Part shown: positions 1 to 12,230 of the stretch, in pieces | Layout of the letters: every line of letters starts with the position of its first letter | Numbering within the stretch: position 1 is the stretch's first letter | Assembly (NCBI GenBank): GCA_011800155.1 | Contig: CM022371.1 | Coordinates: 3,472,001 to 3,536,000 of the forward strand | Direction: 5' to 3' | Source of the DNA: Flammulina velutipes | Lineage: Eukaryota > Basidiomycota > Agaricomycetes > Agaricales > Physalacriaceae | Length of the DNA: 64,000 nucleotides | Position numbers and translations under genes: made by a program | The notes under the pieces: model-generated | Database searches by the model: none | The model's input: the letters and a program-made list of their open reading frames with translations, nothing else | Told to the model about the DNA's origin: nothing

Positions 1-2183
1 GCATAGGACGCCTTGACCTCGTCAAAGGTCACCTATCGCGCTATGGAAAAAAGGTTTCGACTAGAGATGGCTGGCTAGGAGATTATGACTACGGCTGGTG
101 CGTTGACTTTTCAGTACTGCAGGTCTCAATTCTCACTGTGTACAGGTTGTGTATGCCAACTCTCCCGTACTCGAAGAATCTGCGAATGCCCCCGTTCTAT
201 GCTTTGGATGCAGATTTACCTTTGCTCCTGGCGATATCTAGCGGGTTTCAACATGCGCTGGCTATGCTCGCTGGACTCATCACACCACCTATTATCTTTG
301 CGTCCGCTCTTAGCCTTGACGCTGAAACCTCAGCTTACATGATTTCCGCGTCTCTTATCGGCTGTGGTAAGTCGGCGCGTTATCGCACAGTCCCAAGCTA
401 ATAGCGGATCAGGTATCCTCAGCTTAGTGCAAATGTCGCGTATTCATCTCTTCGGTGGATACTATATCGGTACTGGACTCATCACTGTGGTCGGAACAAG
501 TTTTGCCACGCTGAGCACGGCCAACTCGATATTCAACGCCATGTACAACGACGGAACATGTCCTACTACAATCGCAGACGACGGGACAATAACTCGACTT
601 GCATGTCCAGACGCGTATGGGAAAGTCCTTGGTAAGTCCTATGCCACCCGTTGTGGCTTCGAAGTCCGAGCTGACCTTTTTGTAGGTACCTCCCTTATTT
701 GCTCTCTTCTCGAAATAGCAATGTCCTTCATACCTGCTCGCAAACTGCAGCGCATCTTCCCTCCAATAGTCACAGGAACGGTCATCCTCCTTATTGGCGC
801 ATCCCTCATCGGTGATTCAGGTATCAAGAACTGGGGTGGCGGATCCAATGACTGCGCAGGCAGACCAGAAACAGGCATATTCGCACTCTGTCCTACGATT
901 TTTGCTCCCAAACCATTACCGTGTGTTCTCAACTGTATCGCTCTACTTTTTAAGTTAACGTTTCCGTGTAGATGGGGTTCACCAGAATTCATTGGTCTAG
1001 GCTTCCTGTCATTCATATCTATTATCTTGACAGAGTTATTCGGTTCTCCGTTCCTCAAGAATATCAGCATCGTTGTGGGCCTGGCTGTGGGTTGCATTGT
1101 GGCTGGTGCTACGGGATACATCGACGGGAGCAGGATTACCTCAGCACCACCTATCACATTTCTTTGGTACATATCCGTTCCTCCTACTCCACTTGCCAAA
1201 TTACTGAACCCTCACTCAACAGGGTAAAAACATTCAAAATCGGAGTCTATGCGCCTGCCATCCTTCCGATGTTTGCGGTCTACAGTCCGTCATAATTCAT
1301 TACCGGCATCAGTCCACCTCGCTCATCTTCTGCAGTTTCGTTGGCCATGGAGGCTATAGGAGACATAACTGCTTCTGCAGAAGTCTCACGGGTTGCGGTG
1401 GAAGGATTAGAGTTTGACTCCCGCATACAAGGTGGTGTTCTGGTACGTGGTGCTTACACCCTCGAAAAAGAGCGATATCTGAGAGCAACATTCTCAGAGC
1501 GATGGTATTGGGGGCTTGATATCTGCCCTGTTCACCGTAACGCCTCTCTCTATCTTCGCACAGGTGTGTATCATTTTCCTTCCATCCTCTCTACTTGAAC
1601 TTGAACCAAACCTTTTCCAGAACAACGGCGTCATTGCCATTACACGCTGTGCCAACCGTGCTGCCGGGCGTTGGTGTTGCGCGTTTCTCATCCTATTCGG
1701 CGTCCTGGGCAAGATCTCTGGTGTCTTCCTAGCTATCCCAAACCCAGTCTTGGGCGGGGTGACGACGTTCTTGTTCGCCACCGTAACAGTTTCTGGCGTC
1801 CGCGTTCTATCCTACATCAAATTCACGAGAAGAGATCGGTTTGTCCTCGCCGCGGCGCTATCCTTTGGCCTTGGAGACTTGCTGTCGGAGGGCATATTTG
1901 AGCACCTGTTTGACGGTGTAGATAATCCAAGTTCGGGGCTGAGGGGATTCTTTGACTCGATTACGATCGTATTGAGCACACCTTGTGAGTGGTCTTCTGT
2001 TTTCATGTGCATTATGGGATGTTGACGAAATATGTAGTCCTGGCTGCTGGACTTGTGGCGTGTGTTCTGAACCTGATATTACCACAGGAGCCCCAAGAAC
2101 ATGGCCATGTTAGCGATGAAGAGGAAGATGCAGAGCTCGCGGAAGTGGAATCCCAAGAGAAACATCAGAAAAAACAAGGGTGA
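1..2183 (+). CDS. Uric acid-xanthine permease (NAT/NCS2 family), 5' partial
   Basis: Plasma-membrane purine:H+ symporter of the nucleobase-ascorbate transporter family (UapA/UapC-like). The reading frame is open from the window edge, so the first codons lie outside. Exons join in frame with eight short introns (about 367-412, 632-685, 921-971, 1167-1222, 1285-1335, 1443-1497, 1564-1620, 1985-2037). Visible motifs are the N-terminal GWLGDYDYGWC, the stretch LLLAISSGFQHALAMLAGL, AMEAIGDITASAEVSR in the transport core, and the NAT signature QNNGVIAITR, which is split by an intron right after its Gln. Hydrophobic segments cover most of the protein. The cytosolic tail is acidic, ending in DAELAEVES and a Lys-rich stop region. 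No frameshift is seen, so the gene looks functional. Substrate (urate/xanthine) is inferred from closest-family motifs. Confidence 0.9.
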
Positions 2184-2330
2184 TTCATTCACCGATGTAT
2201 TTAGGAGGGAGGACAGTGAGTACGTAATCTCAGTACCGCTTGGCTCTTACCGTCATATGTAAATGGACACAATTTTCCCAAAGCATGTTCCATTCTGTCA
2301 CAGTTTCAATAATATCTCATTCCTTTTAGC

Positions 2331-3338
2331 AACCCTCAAGGACGCCTCACATGGAATCGTTGCGAACTTGCCGCCACAATCCTCGACAAACCAGAGTCGG
2401 ATGTCATCCACAAAGTTTGTCGACACCGGACCAGTTGATCTCACTAACTATTAACGCCACAGCCGTCGGACATCATCAACTTGAGCGACGAAGAACTCAT
2501 GAAACTCGATCGACTGTCTGATCCCTATGCCTTCGGACCCGCCGCCGTTGGAACCAGTAACGTCAAAAAGATCACAGAAAATACTGTAGTCAAGGATACC
2601 TGGGACGCTGACGTCCACGCCACCTACCCATCCGAGGCGCTTGCTCATCAACTCATCTTCGAGCAAACATCTATTCCTGTCCCGCAAATTTATCGCGTTT
2701 TCAAGGCAGAGGGCCTCCATTTTATTGCGATGGAGCACATCCCAGGAGAGCAGCTGCTCTCCGTCTGGCCACGTCTCTCGTGGTCGGCTCGAGTACACGT
2801 AGCACTCACACTGCGTTCATACGTCCTCCAATTGCGTAAGGTTCGCCATCCAGAGCGAGAGACCATCCCGGGCCCTCTTGGTGTACCCGGACAGCGCGGC
2901 TTGAGAGGCACCTCTAACATGTGGACTATGATCGTTCCCTCTCGCGGGCCATTCCATTCATACCCAGAATTTACACAGTTCTTCAACAACCGAATGCAGA
3001 TTTTGAAGGAAACTAGGGATAGGAGAGCCTACCCGACTGCGAATTTGGTGGGAGCGATGGACGACTCGGAGCCTCTGGTACTGACGCACCAGGATCTGAA
3101 CCCTAGGAATATTATCGTTGGAGATGACGGACGTCTATGGCTTATTGACTTTGATATGACGGGATTCTATCCGCCGTGGGTGGAGTTTGTGACTATGCGA
3201 ATTCAACATGATAGTACGAAATCCACGAGCATGGAGCTGGAGGGCTGGGACATGATGATTCCTATCGTTTGCGGTTGGTATCGGGACCAGGATGCATGGT
3301 ATGAGCGTATGTGGACGGCGTTGAATTTCAGATTCTGA
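2331..3338 (+). CDS. APH-fold (aminoglycoside phosphotransferase-like) kinase family protein
   Basis: Small-molecule kinase-like protein of the APH/choline-kinase fold (PF01636 type), common in large numbers in fungi; substrate unknown. The main exon runs from about 2463 to 3338. The upstream exon (about 2331-2414) joins through a 48-nt intron with a CTAAC branch site and reads LAATILDKPESDVIHK in frame. The catalytic loop HQDLNPRNIIV holds the Asp and Asn expected for phosphotransfer, followed by the metal-binding IDFD. An N-lobe Lys and the hinge-like IAMEHIPGEQL are also visible. The true start is not certain: a further short first exon near 2263 (MDTIFPKH) is possible, but I could not find a clean in-frame join. 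The gene lies between the permease and a relic of the permease tail. Confidence 0.75.
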
Positions 3339-3424
3339 TCTTTAGCATGATAGTATTCCAGGCATCTGTTTTTATTGTGGCTCATAGGCGAGTTCTGATA
3401 TGTACGCGAACAGAAATTATAGGG

Positions 3425-3482
3425 AGATGCAGAGCTTGCAGAAGTAGAGTCCCGAAAGAGACGCCCGCAAAACAAGGGTGAT
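3425..3482 (+). pseudogene. Relic of a second permease C-terminal tail
   Basis: About 58 bp just downstream of the APH-like gene closely match the 3' end of the permease gene at 2125-2183. Both encode DAELAEVES followed by a basic stretch and a Lys-Gly end before the GGGTGAT at the stop region. I count roughly three quarters identical bases, with a 1-nt length difference. No other permease sequence is visible around it, so this looks like the last remnant of a tandem duplicate. Confidence 0.6.
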
Positions 3483-3749
3483 GATGAGTCTTCCAGACTG
3501 TGGGTTTACAGTACAGTGTATGGGAAGTTGAGATATTTTATCTCCACTCCTAATCCACATGTTCGAATCATATAATTGCACTGGAGTTATGGATAGCTTT
3601 ACCAACATGACTCATTGACTGAATAAGAATCGCGTGTGACGCCACACTAAGCTTGCACTTTTACATTCCAGTTATTTCAGAAATGATGACAATGTTCAAA
3701 TTCACTACCATTTACTCGTTTATATGAAATATGTTTTCTCAAACTGGAT

Positions 3750-5132
3750 TTAACACTGAGTGTTAGCGTACACCTGGGTTGTGAAGCACTAAAACGAGGA
3801 AATAAGCCACCAGACATCGCAAAGTGATATGCACATACGTTGTAGTTATCAGCGTTCCTAACCGAGTTGGCGTCGGAAAGAGCCTGATCAGCTGAGCAAC
3901 CGTAGGTTACATCGTCAGTGTCGGCAACAGCATGGGTAAGCTCGTGCAACGTCGTCCCGCCACGGATGCTGCGGGAAGCAACCGTCGTGCCAGAGCAGAG
4001 CGCCGTGGTGGCCCTCTCGTTGAAGAAGATGCTGCAGTAGTAGATCTGGAGGAATTTTATCACATCAGTCTAGGATGAAGCTCGGACTGGAGGGGCATAC
4101 GTTGGTCGTTGCGATGACGGTGTAGGCGATAACATTGCCATCGCAGACACCGTAAGAATCGGTGCAGCTCAAGCTAAATTCAAACGATAATGTTAGTGAG
4201 ATGGTCGGAGACACTGGCATTCAATACATACGTGCGACTGGAAGAGTTTTCGTTGGCAACTGCGTTGAGGACCGAGGTGACCCTAGACGTGGCGGTAGCT
4301 CCAAAGTATGCAGTGTAGAGAGAGTCGCTAGCACCGCGGCTGGAGATGTAAGACGATGCTTGGGATGCGAGGGCCTTGCCTTCCGTGTAGCTGTAAATGA
4401 TCCCATTTCAGATGATATCCCATTCCCGTGATAAATAGAAACTTGCCTGGAACTGATGAACGACCTCTGGGACGTGTTCGAGCACGAAGCCGTCGCGCGT
4501 TTCTCGTGCATCTCACGCTTGGTCACGTCTGCAACGTCGACTGAGACCTGTCCAGCGTCCACGGTGACCTTGGCAAGGCCGGAGATGGGGACGAGGGCAT
4601 CCTCGGAACCGGCGACTTTGAAGTCGGTAATGGGAGCAAAGGAGAACGTTCCAGCGCCGGAGGCTGCGTAGTCGTAGATGGCAGAGACTAAAGAAAGGGC
4701 GTCAGGATCAGTATAGGATGGTGATCTGAAAACCACTAACCATCATGAGAAACGGTAACAGTCTCTCCAGCAGGAATAGTAGTGAATGCAGTGTCGGTAT
4801 CCTCCAGAGACACGGAGAGCTGAAAACGAGGTCATCTCAGTGACTGATGCCTTCAACCATATGTACCATCATACCTTCACACCGGTGAACGCGACATTGG
4901 CACCGTCCTTGGTCACAGTGAAGGAGCGGGTAGGCAGACTGTCGAGGATAGTCCCGTACTTGAGCACCTTAACGTCTTCAGAACCAGTGTTTGTGATGGC
5001 CGCGGTGAAGGTCAAGTCAGCCACGGACGCGACACTTTCGGGACCAGTGACCTCAACGGTGAGACCACTGAACCTCTTGAGAGGGTTGGCCAAAGCGGCG
5101 GAAGCACACAGGGCGACGGTGAAGAAGAGCAT
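3750..5132 (-). CDS. Secreted M35 (aspzincin) metalloendopeptidase, deuterolysin/peptidyl-Lys type
   Basis: Extracellular zinc protease precursor. The N-terminus MLFFTVALCASAALANPL is a cleavable signal peptide. It is followed by a propeptide of about 150 residues ending near the dibasic TKRE/EKRA sites, then the catalytic domain. The zinc site TLHELTH plus the downstream DTDDVTYG is the aspzincin signature (HExxH with a GTxD-like aspartate ligand and a Tyr-Gly). Paired Cys residues (SCTDSYGVCDG, YGCSA, final QC) fit disulfides. The last exon encodes CFTTQVYANTQC and the stop, joined after a short intron beginning GTATGTG. Several introns are present. Peptidyl-Lys specificity is typical of basidiomycete members but is inferred here. 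Confidence 0.88.
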
Positions 5133-5189
5133 GTTGCAGTAGAAGGCAAAGGGAGGATGTCCTGCGTCTTTGGAGTGAAATTCCCGAAG

Positions 5190-5197
5190 TTTAAATA
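5190..5197 (-). promoter_or_regulatory. TATA-like element of the M35 protease gene
   Basis: On the minus strand the octamer TATTTAAA lies about 58-65 bp upstream of the protease ATG, a plausible TATA position for a fungal gene. Confidence 0.4.
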
Positions 5198-6207
5198 GAG
5201 GTGGTGTAGGCCTCAGGTATCGAGGACATGTGGAATCAATCTTCGAATGGGCATCCAGAGAGAAGACTCGCCAGGCGGTAGAAATACTGACGTGGGACGT
5301 ATGAACGCGGGAGGTATCAATTCAGTGCTTGATTCGGTTCTGCCATCGGCCCACGGCATTGGACTACAGATACCGCTTCTATGGTCGTCAGGAATCCAAT
5401 TGTCCGTTATTTGTTCAGGAATTCGATAAGCGTAGTCACGAGGACTAGTTGAACATCCGAGGGCATAGAGTTGATTTAGCTTGAGAGATAATTGAGTACT
5501 ATGCTGGAGTGGGGATCGACAGCTTGCACTGACCAAATAATGTGTTGGTCTGCTTCTTGGGGTATTTTTGGGAGCTACCCGGTGGAACTGGTGAGCGGCA
5601 CGACGAATCGGTAGACTGATTGAGACGCGTGGTGCTCAAGACTCGCGGCAAGCCTCCACATGCAGAGATTTTGTGAGCCTAAATTTGGATTCGTTTATCA
5701 ATTCACAACTGCGACAAAAACACAACAATGAGGAACATACGATGCCAAGCAGATTGCGAGAGGATGAGCAGAAAATGATAGATCAATTATGCTACTAAGG
5801 ACTTCGACCTCCTTGGCACTTTCGTCTAAAAGTCTAAAAAGAGTCAAGTCCGTTCCCTCCGAAACTCACCCCGATAGTACACCAGCATTGTCGTCGTGTG
5901 TGCTGAGGCACGTACGTATCTAGCTGCCAAGAAATCCTGCGAGATACGAGGTATATCCGCTCAAAGAAAGTGATCCAGAGGAATGTGCACTAGACCTGGG
6001 AAAGAGAAAAAGGACATCAGTCTTGATTCCAATAATAGCACCAAAACCACACGTACATGCACCCCATGTCAAAGTAGAGATGCAGCGAGGATAGTCATTG
6101 ACAAAGAACATGCGTTAGGACCGTATCCGATACCATTCAAGCGTCATGGCCTACGTATCCACCTCCACGGCCCGTTCCATTGACATTGACGGTTCACAAT
6201 ACCATTC
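5198..6207. other. Intergenic, no gene recognised
   Basis: About 1 kb between the protease promoter and the 3' end of the CDK8 gene. Only short open frames without motifs or consistent splice structure are present. It must contain the 5' control region of the protease. Confidence 0.5.
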
Positions 6208-7758
6208 CTACGCCAATCTAGCCTTCTTCCTCGCATGCGACGTCCCAGGGTTCGCGTAGACTCCACCACCTGCACTCAGACTTCCAAAACTTGCCGCGCT
6301 ACCGGGCTTGCTTTGAGGGAATGGCGCGCCAGGGCCTTGTCCCATTGGCGCATGAAGAGTAGCCATAGGAACCATAGAGGATGGACCGTCGTCCTGCGTT
6401 ATGCGACGCGGAGGAGGAATCTGTTGGTGGGAAACTGTTTCGAATGCACTAGAGATAGGCATATCAGCGTGAGAGGCGGATTTTAGAAGGAGTAACGAAC
6501 TTCCAAGTTGGAAGCGGATCCTCCTGGAACCATTTGTGTCGAAGGGCTTCCGCAGTTGTGAGACGCTGGTCTGGATCATACACAAATAGCTGTTTCAAGA
6601 GATCGTAGCCTTGTTGTGAACGAATCCTGCTTGAACACCAATCATACAGACGGTTGGGGAACCTAATGCAATGAGGATGTGAATGAGTGAGGAATGCTTT
6701 GACACGGGACAGCCACATACAGATCCAGTCTCTTCATGTTATGATACTCTGGCATGCTGCTCAGACCTGGCCATTCTTTCTCTGTAAAACAAGAAGCGTC
6801 AGGACACATCACTGACAAAGAGAGACACAAACCCTCTGGAGTTCCGGTTACTTCGAAGATCTTCAACAACTGGTCTCTCTGGAATGGCACGTTCTTCTTG
6901 GAGTCGAGTTTTGCCTCCTCACCTTTGAAGATTGGCCGGAGACTGGCTAATTCCGCTATAACACAGCCTACGGCCCAGCAATCTATGGCTTTGTTGTAAT
7001 GCTTTGCGCCCAACAGAAGCTCTGGTGCTCGATACCAAATTGTGACGACGACTTTGTCGCCAGCGAACAAAGGCTGTAGGGGCTCGTAGACGAGACGTGC
7101 AAGGCCCAAGTCTCCGATTTTGACGACGCCGTCAGAGGTAACGAGAATGTTGGCAGGCTTGAGGTCGCGGTGGAGAATGTGACACGAATGAAGGTAGAGC
7201 AGCCCATTAAATAGTTGATAGATGAGTGATTTCAAGACGGCGGTGGATATGGAGCATCTAAGAGTCTGGGAATGATGGTGTATAATTTTCTGCACAGAAA
7301 TGAGGGTAGTCCGAGGAGATTGAATGCAGTGAAGCTCACCAGGAAATCATGCTCGGCGTATTCAAAGACCATGTGTATCGATTTGTCTTCCAGTATAACT
7401 TCCCTAAGAAGAACGATGTTCTCGTGTTCAATTTCTCTATTGAGCTAGAACACCGTCAGCGAGGAGCAAACGGAAATGGAGAGAACAGACGACGTACTGC
7501 GATTTCTCGGATGGCACTCTGACTTATACCAGTATACGTGACCACATCTCCCTCTTTGTCTGGTTTGAACTTTTTAATAGCATACAGTCGCTGTTCGTCG
7601 CCGATGCTCTGAGCTTTGTAAACGCGTCCATAGGTTCCGGACGAGATGAAGCCCATAATGGTGTACTTTGACTGGACAGAGCGGTGAGCTGCATCTCGCT
7701 TGGCGCGATAGAGGCGCATAGGATCTTGCTGGAGCGCTGAGGCCCAATCTTCGTGCAT
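6208..7758 (-). CDS. SSN3: Cyclin-dependent kinase 8, Mediator kinase module (SSN3/SRB10)
   Basis: Serine/threonine kinase that pairs with cyclin C in the Mediator CDK module and phosphorylates RNA polymerase II CTD and transcription factors in the nucleus. The start [14 protein letters not shown] precedes the Gly-rich loop [12 protein letters not shown] and the catalytic AIKKFK. The C-helix region is SAIREIA (CDK8 has SAxREI rather than PSTAIRE). Catalytic loop [11 protein letters not shown], then [11 protein letters not shown] replaces DFG, as is usual in CDK8. The activation segment contains [18 protein letters not shown] without a T-loop threonine, also typical of CDK8. The tail is Pro/Gly-rich and ends in a basic KKARLA. 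There are at least five introns. Full length and apparently intact. Confidence 0.93.
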
Positions 7759-7989
7759 GTTCGTCGTCGTCGCCGTCGTTGACGTTGACGTTCACATTCG
7801 GCGCATCGAGCGGGTCGTCGTAAAGAGAAGCGAAATGCCGAGCCGTCCGGGCCGGGTGCGCTTTTGCTCTTCTACTCAAGTTACTTGAAAAAACCTCTAA
7901 CCGTCTACATGTAAAAATCTTGAATAGCTGGTGAGCATAAATATTGTACATTGAAAGTCAGTGAATTGACTTTGAAGCTAGTATTCCCT

Positions 7990-10154
7990 TCAGCGCCTTC
8001 CACGAGAAAACCCACTGGCAAGATCCCCAGGAATCTCGTAGGTTAACAGTGCCTCCGCCATCTCATCTCGCCATGCCGTATTGAACTCCTTGTTGTCGCC
8101 CATGTAGTTCGCATCGTAGTGCATGGACCGACCAAAGTCAATCAAGCGGAAGCGTCTATCTTCATGACTCCGCTCGACGGGCCAGTCGTCAATCCTCCCA
8201 TTGGCCATGAGGACGTTTCTCTCCCAGAAGGAGCCATGGATCCAGCCCTCTCGGTGCAGTCGGAAAAGGAGGGATACGCATTCGCGTCTATGAAATCACG
8301 TAAGTTATTTGCTCGAATCCAAGGCGAAACTGTATTGACCTTTCGTCCGCGTTCAGAGAATGCAGCTTAATGGGCGTCCCACAATCTTCTACCAGCAAAA
8401 TTGGACTCAAATATTCCCCTTCCTTCGCCTCGCCATCCTCCGGGACATAATACCCATAGAATTGTGGTACCACTGCACCAGCAGGCGTTGGCTCCTCCAA
8501 CAGATCCACGAGATTGTACCCGTTCCAGTGCTGGAAAAAATGTTTCGGAAAAGTTTGATAGTTTCTGGCCTCCCTCGATAGGTGGAGGTCATGCTGGATG
8601 GACAATTTGGCAGCCACTGTAGTTCTCAAGATTTCGGGCAGCTGCTTGTCGGTATCATGCTTGGGGCAGAATCGTCCGGGAAGAATCCATTCGACATCCA
8701 AGGGGAGCGTCTGCATCGGTCCTTCGTACACCTCCTTTGTCGTCTGCGTTGCCTCTCTATACTTCGGAGTCTTTCGCTTTTCGGATCCTTCATCTTCGAC
8801 AATGAGCAGCACATCCTCCGGAGCGCAATCTTCCAACCACATGTTTCCCTTCAGCGGATATTCTTTCGCAGCGGCGATTAGCAGTTGTTTAATCTGGTGG
8901 GTGATCGCCTGACTCTCGTCGACCTTGACGTACGGCATTGCGCTCTGCAGGCCCGCCAGCACCGCATCATGCGCACAAAACGTACATACATGGGGCTTCA
9001 ACACCGTCGCGCTAGGAATATCCCACATCATCTGGTACACCATCGAATGATTACCTTCTCCCATCTTGCCATTCGATGATACGAAAATTTTGGCTTCAGG
9101 GACTGAGAGCAGAGGCTGTGGTCGCGGAGGAAAAGAAGCAAAGACAGCTTGGGGGACTTGTTGTGGTGTTTTGGTCGGTTTCGTTTGCGAGAGAACGAAC
9201 TTCAAGCCTTCTGGCTCGGGCTTTGTTGTCTTGATAGCTTCGCGCTCCTTGGCGATGGTGGCACGGGTTTCTTCGGAGAGGCAGAGCTTGTAGCGCCGTG
9301 GGCTACACTTCTCCGATTGAGGACCTTTGTGGTCTTGGTCTTGGCCGACGTTGAGAACGTCGTCGAAGGCGTACACGAGGAGTGTCTCAGGAAGGAGACG
9401 GAAAGGCAGTCGTTCTTGCAGTTTGTACTTTGGCCGGGAGCTGCCAAGTTGCTAGGATGTCATTGTAAGTACCTATATCCTTTTGTAGATGATCACTACT
9501 CACTTCCGCCATTAGCTTCTTAATTGCCTCTGGTCTCATTTCATCCACCTCCATCAGATATCCAATGTCACAGGGCAGTATCTCCCTGGGTAGCGGCTCC
9601 TTCTCAGCCTGCAAGATCTGCTTCATGGCGAACTTCCTGTCTTCTGAATTACCCTCCTGCTTTAGCCATTCTAGTATGACACTAGACGTCGCGTTGAGAT
9701 GCGCAAAATTCGATCCGCTGTTCTTGGGATTGAAAGCAAATGTGAAGAAATCCTGTCGTGTGGCGCCCCAAAGGGCCAGTCCGTTACCGACGACGCGTCC
9801 TGGTGGTAGCTTTTTGACGACTTGTCCATTCGGGTCGCGTGGCCACTCAGCCGCCTGGCGTCGCAAAAGTTCGCTCAAGATATTGCACTCGGCAAAGTCT
9901 TGGTCTTGAGTTCGTCGAGTTGAGGGTGGCTTGAAGTCGGGCCCTCGGCATGCGTTACGCGCGACTCGGTAGTGGTCCATGTGGCGGCGCCGTGAGATAG
10001 GATGTTGGACCACCTCGATGGTGTGAAGTTTGTACGTGGGAATGGGCGGGACGGTGGATTTTGGCGGATCAGTGTCGATGGGTCCCTTCTTGAACATGCC
10101 TCGGAAACCTTTCTCCAGATTTTTAGCGAACTTGGGGGGCGGGTTGGGATCCAT
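7990..10154 (-). CDS. Fungal protein kinase-like protein, probably catalytically altered
   Basis: Protein of about 660 residues, start at MDPNPPPKFAKNLEKGF. The first ~400 residues have no motif I recognise. The C-terminal region resembles a kinase C-lobe: ILLVEDCGTPIKL as a hinge-like strand, HREGWIHGSFWERNVLM at the catalytic-loop position, and FRLIDFGRS as the DFG motif. The usual HRD/HGD aspartate is replaced by Ser (HGS) while Asn and DFG are kept, so activity is doubtful. This matches a family of basidiomycete kinase-like proteins without known substrate. Three exons; introns near 9380-9460 and 8300-8350. A nucleotide-binding or scaffold role is possible. Confidence 0.75.
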
Positions 10155-11350
10155 CGTGGTTGTTCAAGATCAAGAGCAGGTGGGCTAGTGCCTTTGAGCG
10201 ATGACTGGCTTTTAAACGAAGTGCAGGACAATCGTCAAGTACGGTCATGTGACTATTGCCGTTTGCTTATTGTCAATGCCGGAGAAATTCATTAATTCAA
10301 AGGACTTAGCACCTCACATTGAGGAAACGGAGCATCACAGGTTTCAAGAGAATGTAATATTGCATCTGCAAGAGATAATCATATTTCGTCTGGGTTCACC
10401 ATACCGTTTGTGATACTTGTACGTGGCACAGATTTCTTCGATGGTCGCTGAGTCGGTCTACGCAATTGCTTCTGACACAACAGATCTCATAGTTTGACCA
10501 TTGCAGAGCAATGTTTTTAATCGAGATGATGGAACGAAGGTCCGACGGTCATTGTACCTTTGGATCGTGAGTCAAGTCGTCGTTGCTGGGGGGCGGTGGG
10601 CCGAAATAAAATGAGGGGAAGGGAAGTCGTTGTCCTGTGCCCGAGTGAAGCCGCAGAGCTGATGGTGACTTTAGCGGGTAGACGCACAGCATATCGAACA
10701 CCGACGCTTATGATGCCGAGCGTAGCTGTTGGAGGGAGGGCCCGGATCCGATCTCCTGGGTGCTTTGACGGCGAAGGGCATTTGTGAACAGTTCTGAATG
10801 CTGTTCAGCGCCGTGGTGGGAAAAAATAGCAGCGAAGGGCAAAGCGTCGGTGATCGAAGAATTCGAAGTACCCAGATCAGTCTAAGAAGTCTACGTTGAT
10901 TGGTGGAACATGTACTTACACTCTGAAGTAGACATATATGGATGAACCACGTCTTGTTCTCGAATTCGGTGGAACAAGGAAGGTCTTATTGTCTTTGCCA
11001 GGTGATCGCCGTCGTCCGACGCTCAATGTTTATGATATGTTCAAGAAAATGCAACGCGTTGTAAGTTTCAGAATACAAGCCCTGCCTATTTCCGAACAAT
11101 AGCACAGGCGCTGCGATCACTTTGCGAAATGATTTGTGGCGCTTCAATGATGAAGTCATCCTTGAAGCCATCAACACCGGGAGAAGCCGATTGCTACTTT
11201 TGTCTTTCGACCCTATTGTTGAATCATTCAAATGGAACGCTATTGTTCTAGGTCAAAGGCTAGTCTTCGGCGTTCCCTTTTATCTTCTGCATCTTTTTGT
11301 TTCCTTCTTCTTACCTTCGTCCCACTCCCTTCATTCTTTCACGCTTTCCC
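10155..11350. other. Intergenic between divergent genes
   Basis: About 1.2 kb separating the kinase-like gene (-) from an unknown gene (+). I see no coding exon with family motifs; a G-rich stretch at about 10570-10760 is the only compositional feature. A pyrimidine-rich tract at about 11290-11350 directly precedes the + strand start, typical of fungal 5' leaders. Confidence 0.5.
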
Positions 11351-12230
11351 ATGCTGAGCATGATGTCCTCCTCCTCCTCTGACACGACGATGAACGACGC
11401 TGACGCGGGTCGTCTGGACAAGTACTACGAGACACAATGCATCCTGGAAGGGCGCGTCAAGCCTACCATGAACGAGATCGATTTCTCAGACGAAGTGCAC
11501 GCGTTCGCGGCCTTGTTCAATAACGGGTATGTCTTGTTCTTGTGCTACATAAAGGATCGCGCAGTGACACCCACGGTAGCGGAACCATGTCGTCTGTTTC
11601 TGTCGAAGCAAATACCCCTTCAGAGCAACCCAGCCGCGACTCTGTACAGGTTGACGGGAAGACTTTCACCAGAGTTTCTTACATCCAAAAGTGGCGAAAC
11701 GGCGTCAATCAAGACACGCATTGGAACTTGACCATTCACGCGCCACATTCTCCGTGCGTCATTCATGGCCGACGCTCTGTATAGCGCTAACCTTCTACCA
11801 GTGTCTTCCGCACATTCGGACCCTTGTCGCCAGTAGCCATCGTTCACCCAGATGCATTACGGGTCACTTCGGCCGCGCCATACGAGACCACTTCGGATGA
11901 AGACATACGTCGAGGTGCTCCGCCACAATTCCTCGAGAGTGTGGACGAAGACGACTTTGAAATCCTCTTGGACCTGGAGACAGATGATCTGGACGCAGAG
12001 TCGGAATCCTCGACAACCTTGACCGTTGTTCTACCAAGTCAGTATTGATGAAGCTTCGGTCTGCCTCTTGATACTGATTAGATGTGCATAGCCTTTTCCT
12101 CTACGCCGAAAGGGCAGGGACGGAACAACATCGCTCACAGGATGAAATGGATCCCGTCTCGATTCAAGTACAAGTTGCTGGCAACCTCACGAAAGGGTAC
12201 CAACCTCCTCCGTGGTTGAGGACAGAATAG
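11351..12230 (+). CDS. Hypothetical protein
   Basis: Unknown protein of about 220 residues, start at MLSMMSSSSSDTTMNDAD after a pyrimidine-rich leader. Exons join through three introns (about 11529-11566, 11751-11801 and 12037-12091) and read through to a TAG at 12228-12230. Visible pieces are KTFTRVSYIQKWRNGVNQDTH, then VFRTFGPLSPVAIVHPD, a very acidic segment (DEDDFEILLDLETDDLDAE), and the ending GYQPPPWLRTE. There is no signal peptide or membrane segment. I do not recognise the family; the splice structure and preserved frame are the evidence that it is real. Confidence 0.6.

Noticed and set aside
639..1199. 186-codon open frame on the minus strand
   Set aside because: It is antisense to permease exons that carry clear family motifs, and it has no motif of its own.
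4162..4431. + strand frames over the M35 protease
   Set aside because: Antisense shadows of protease exons.
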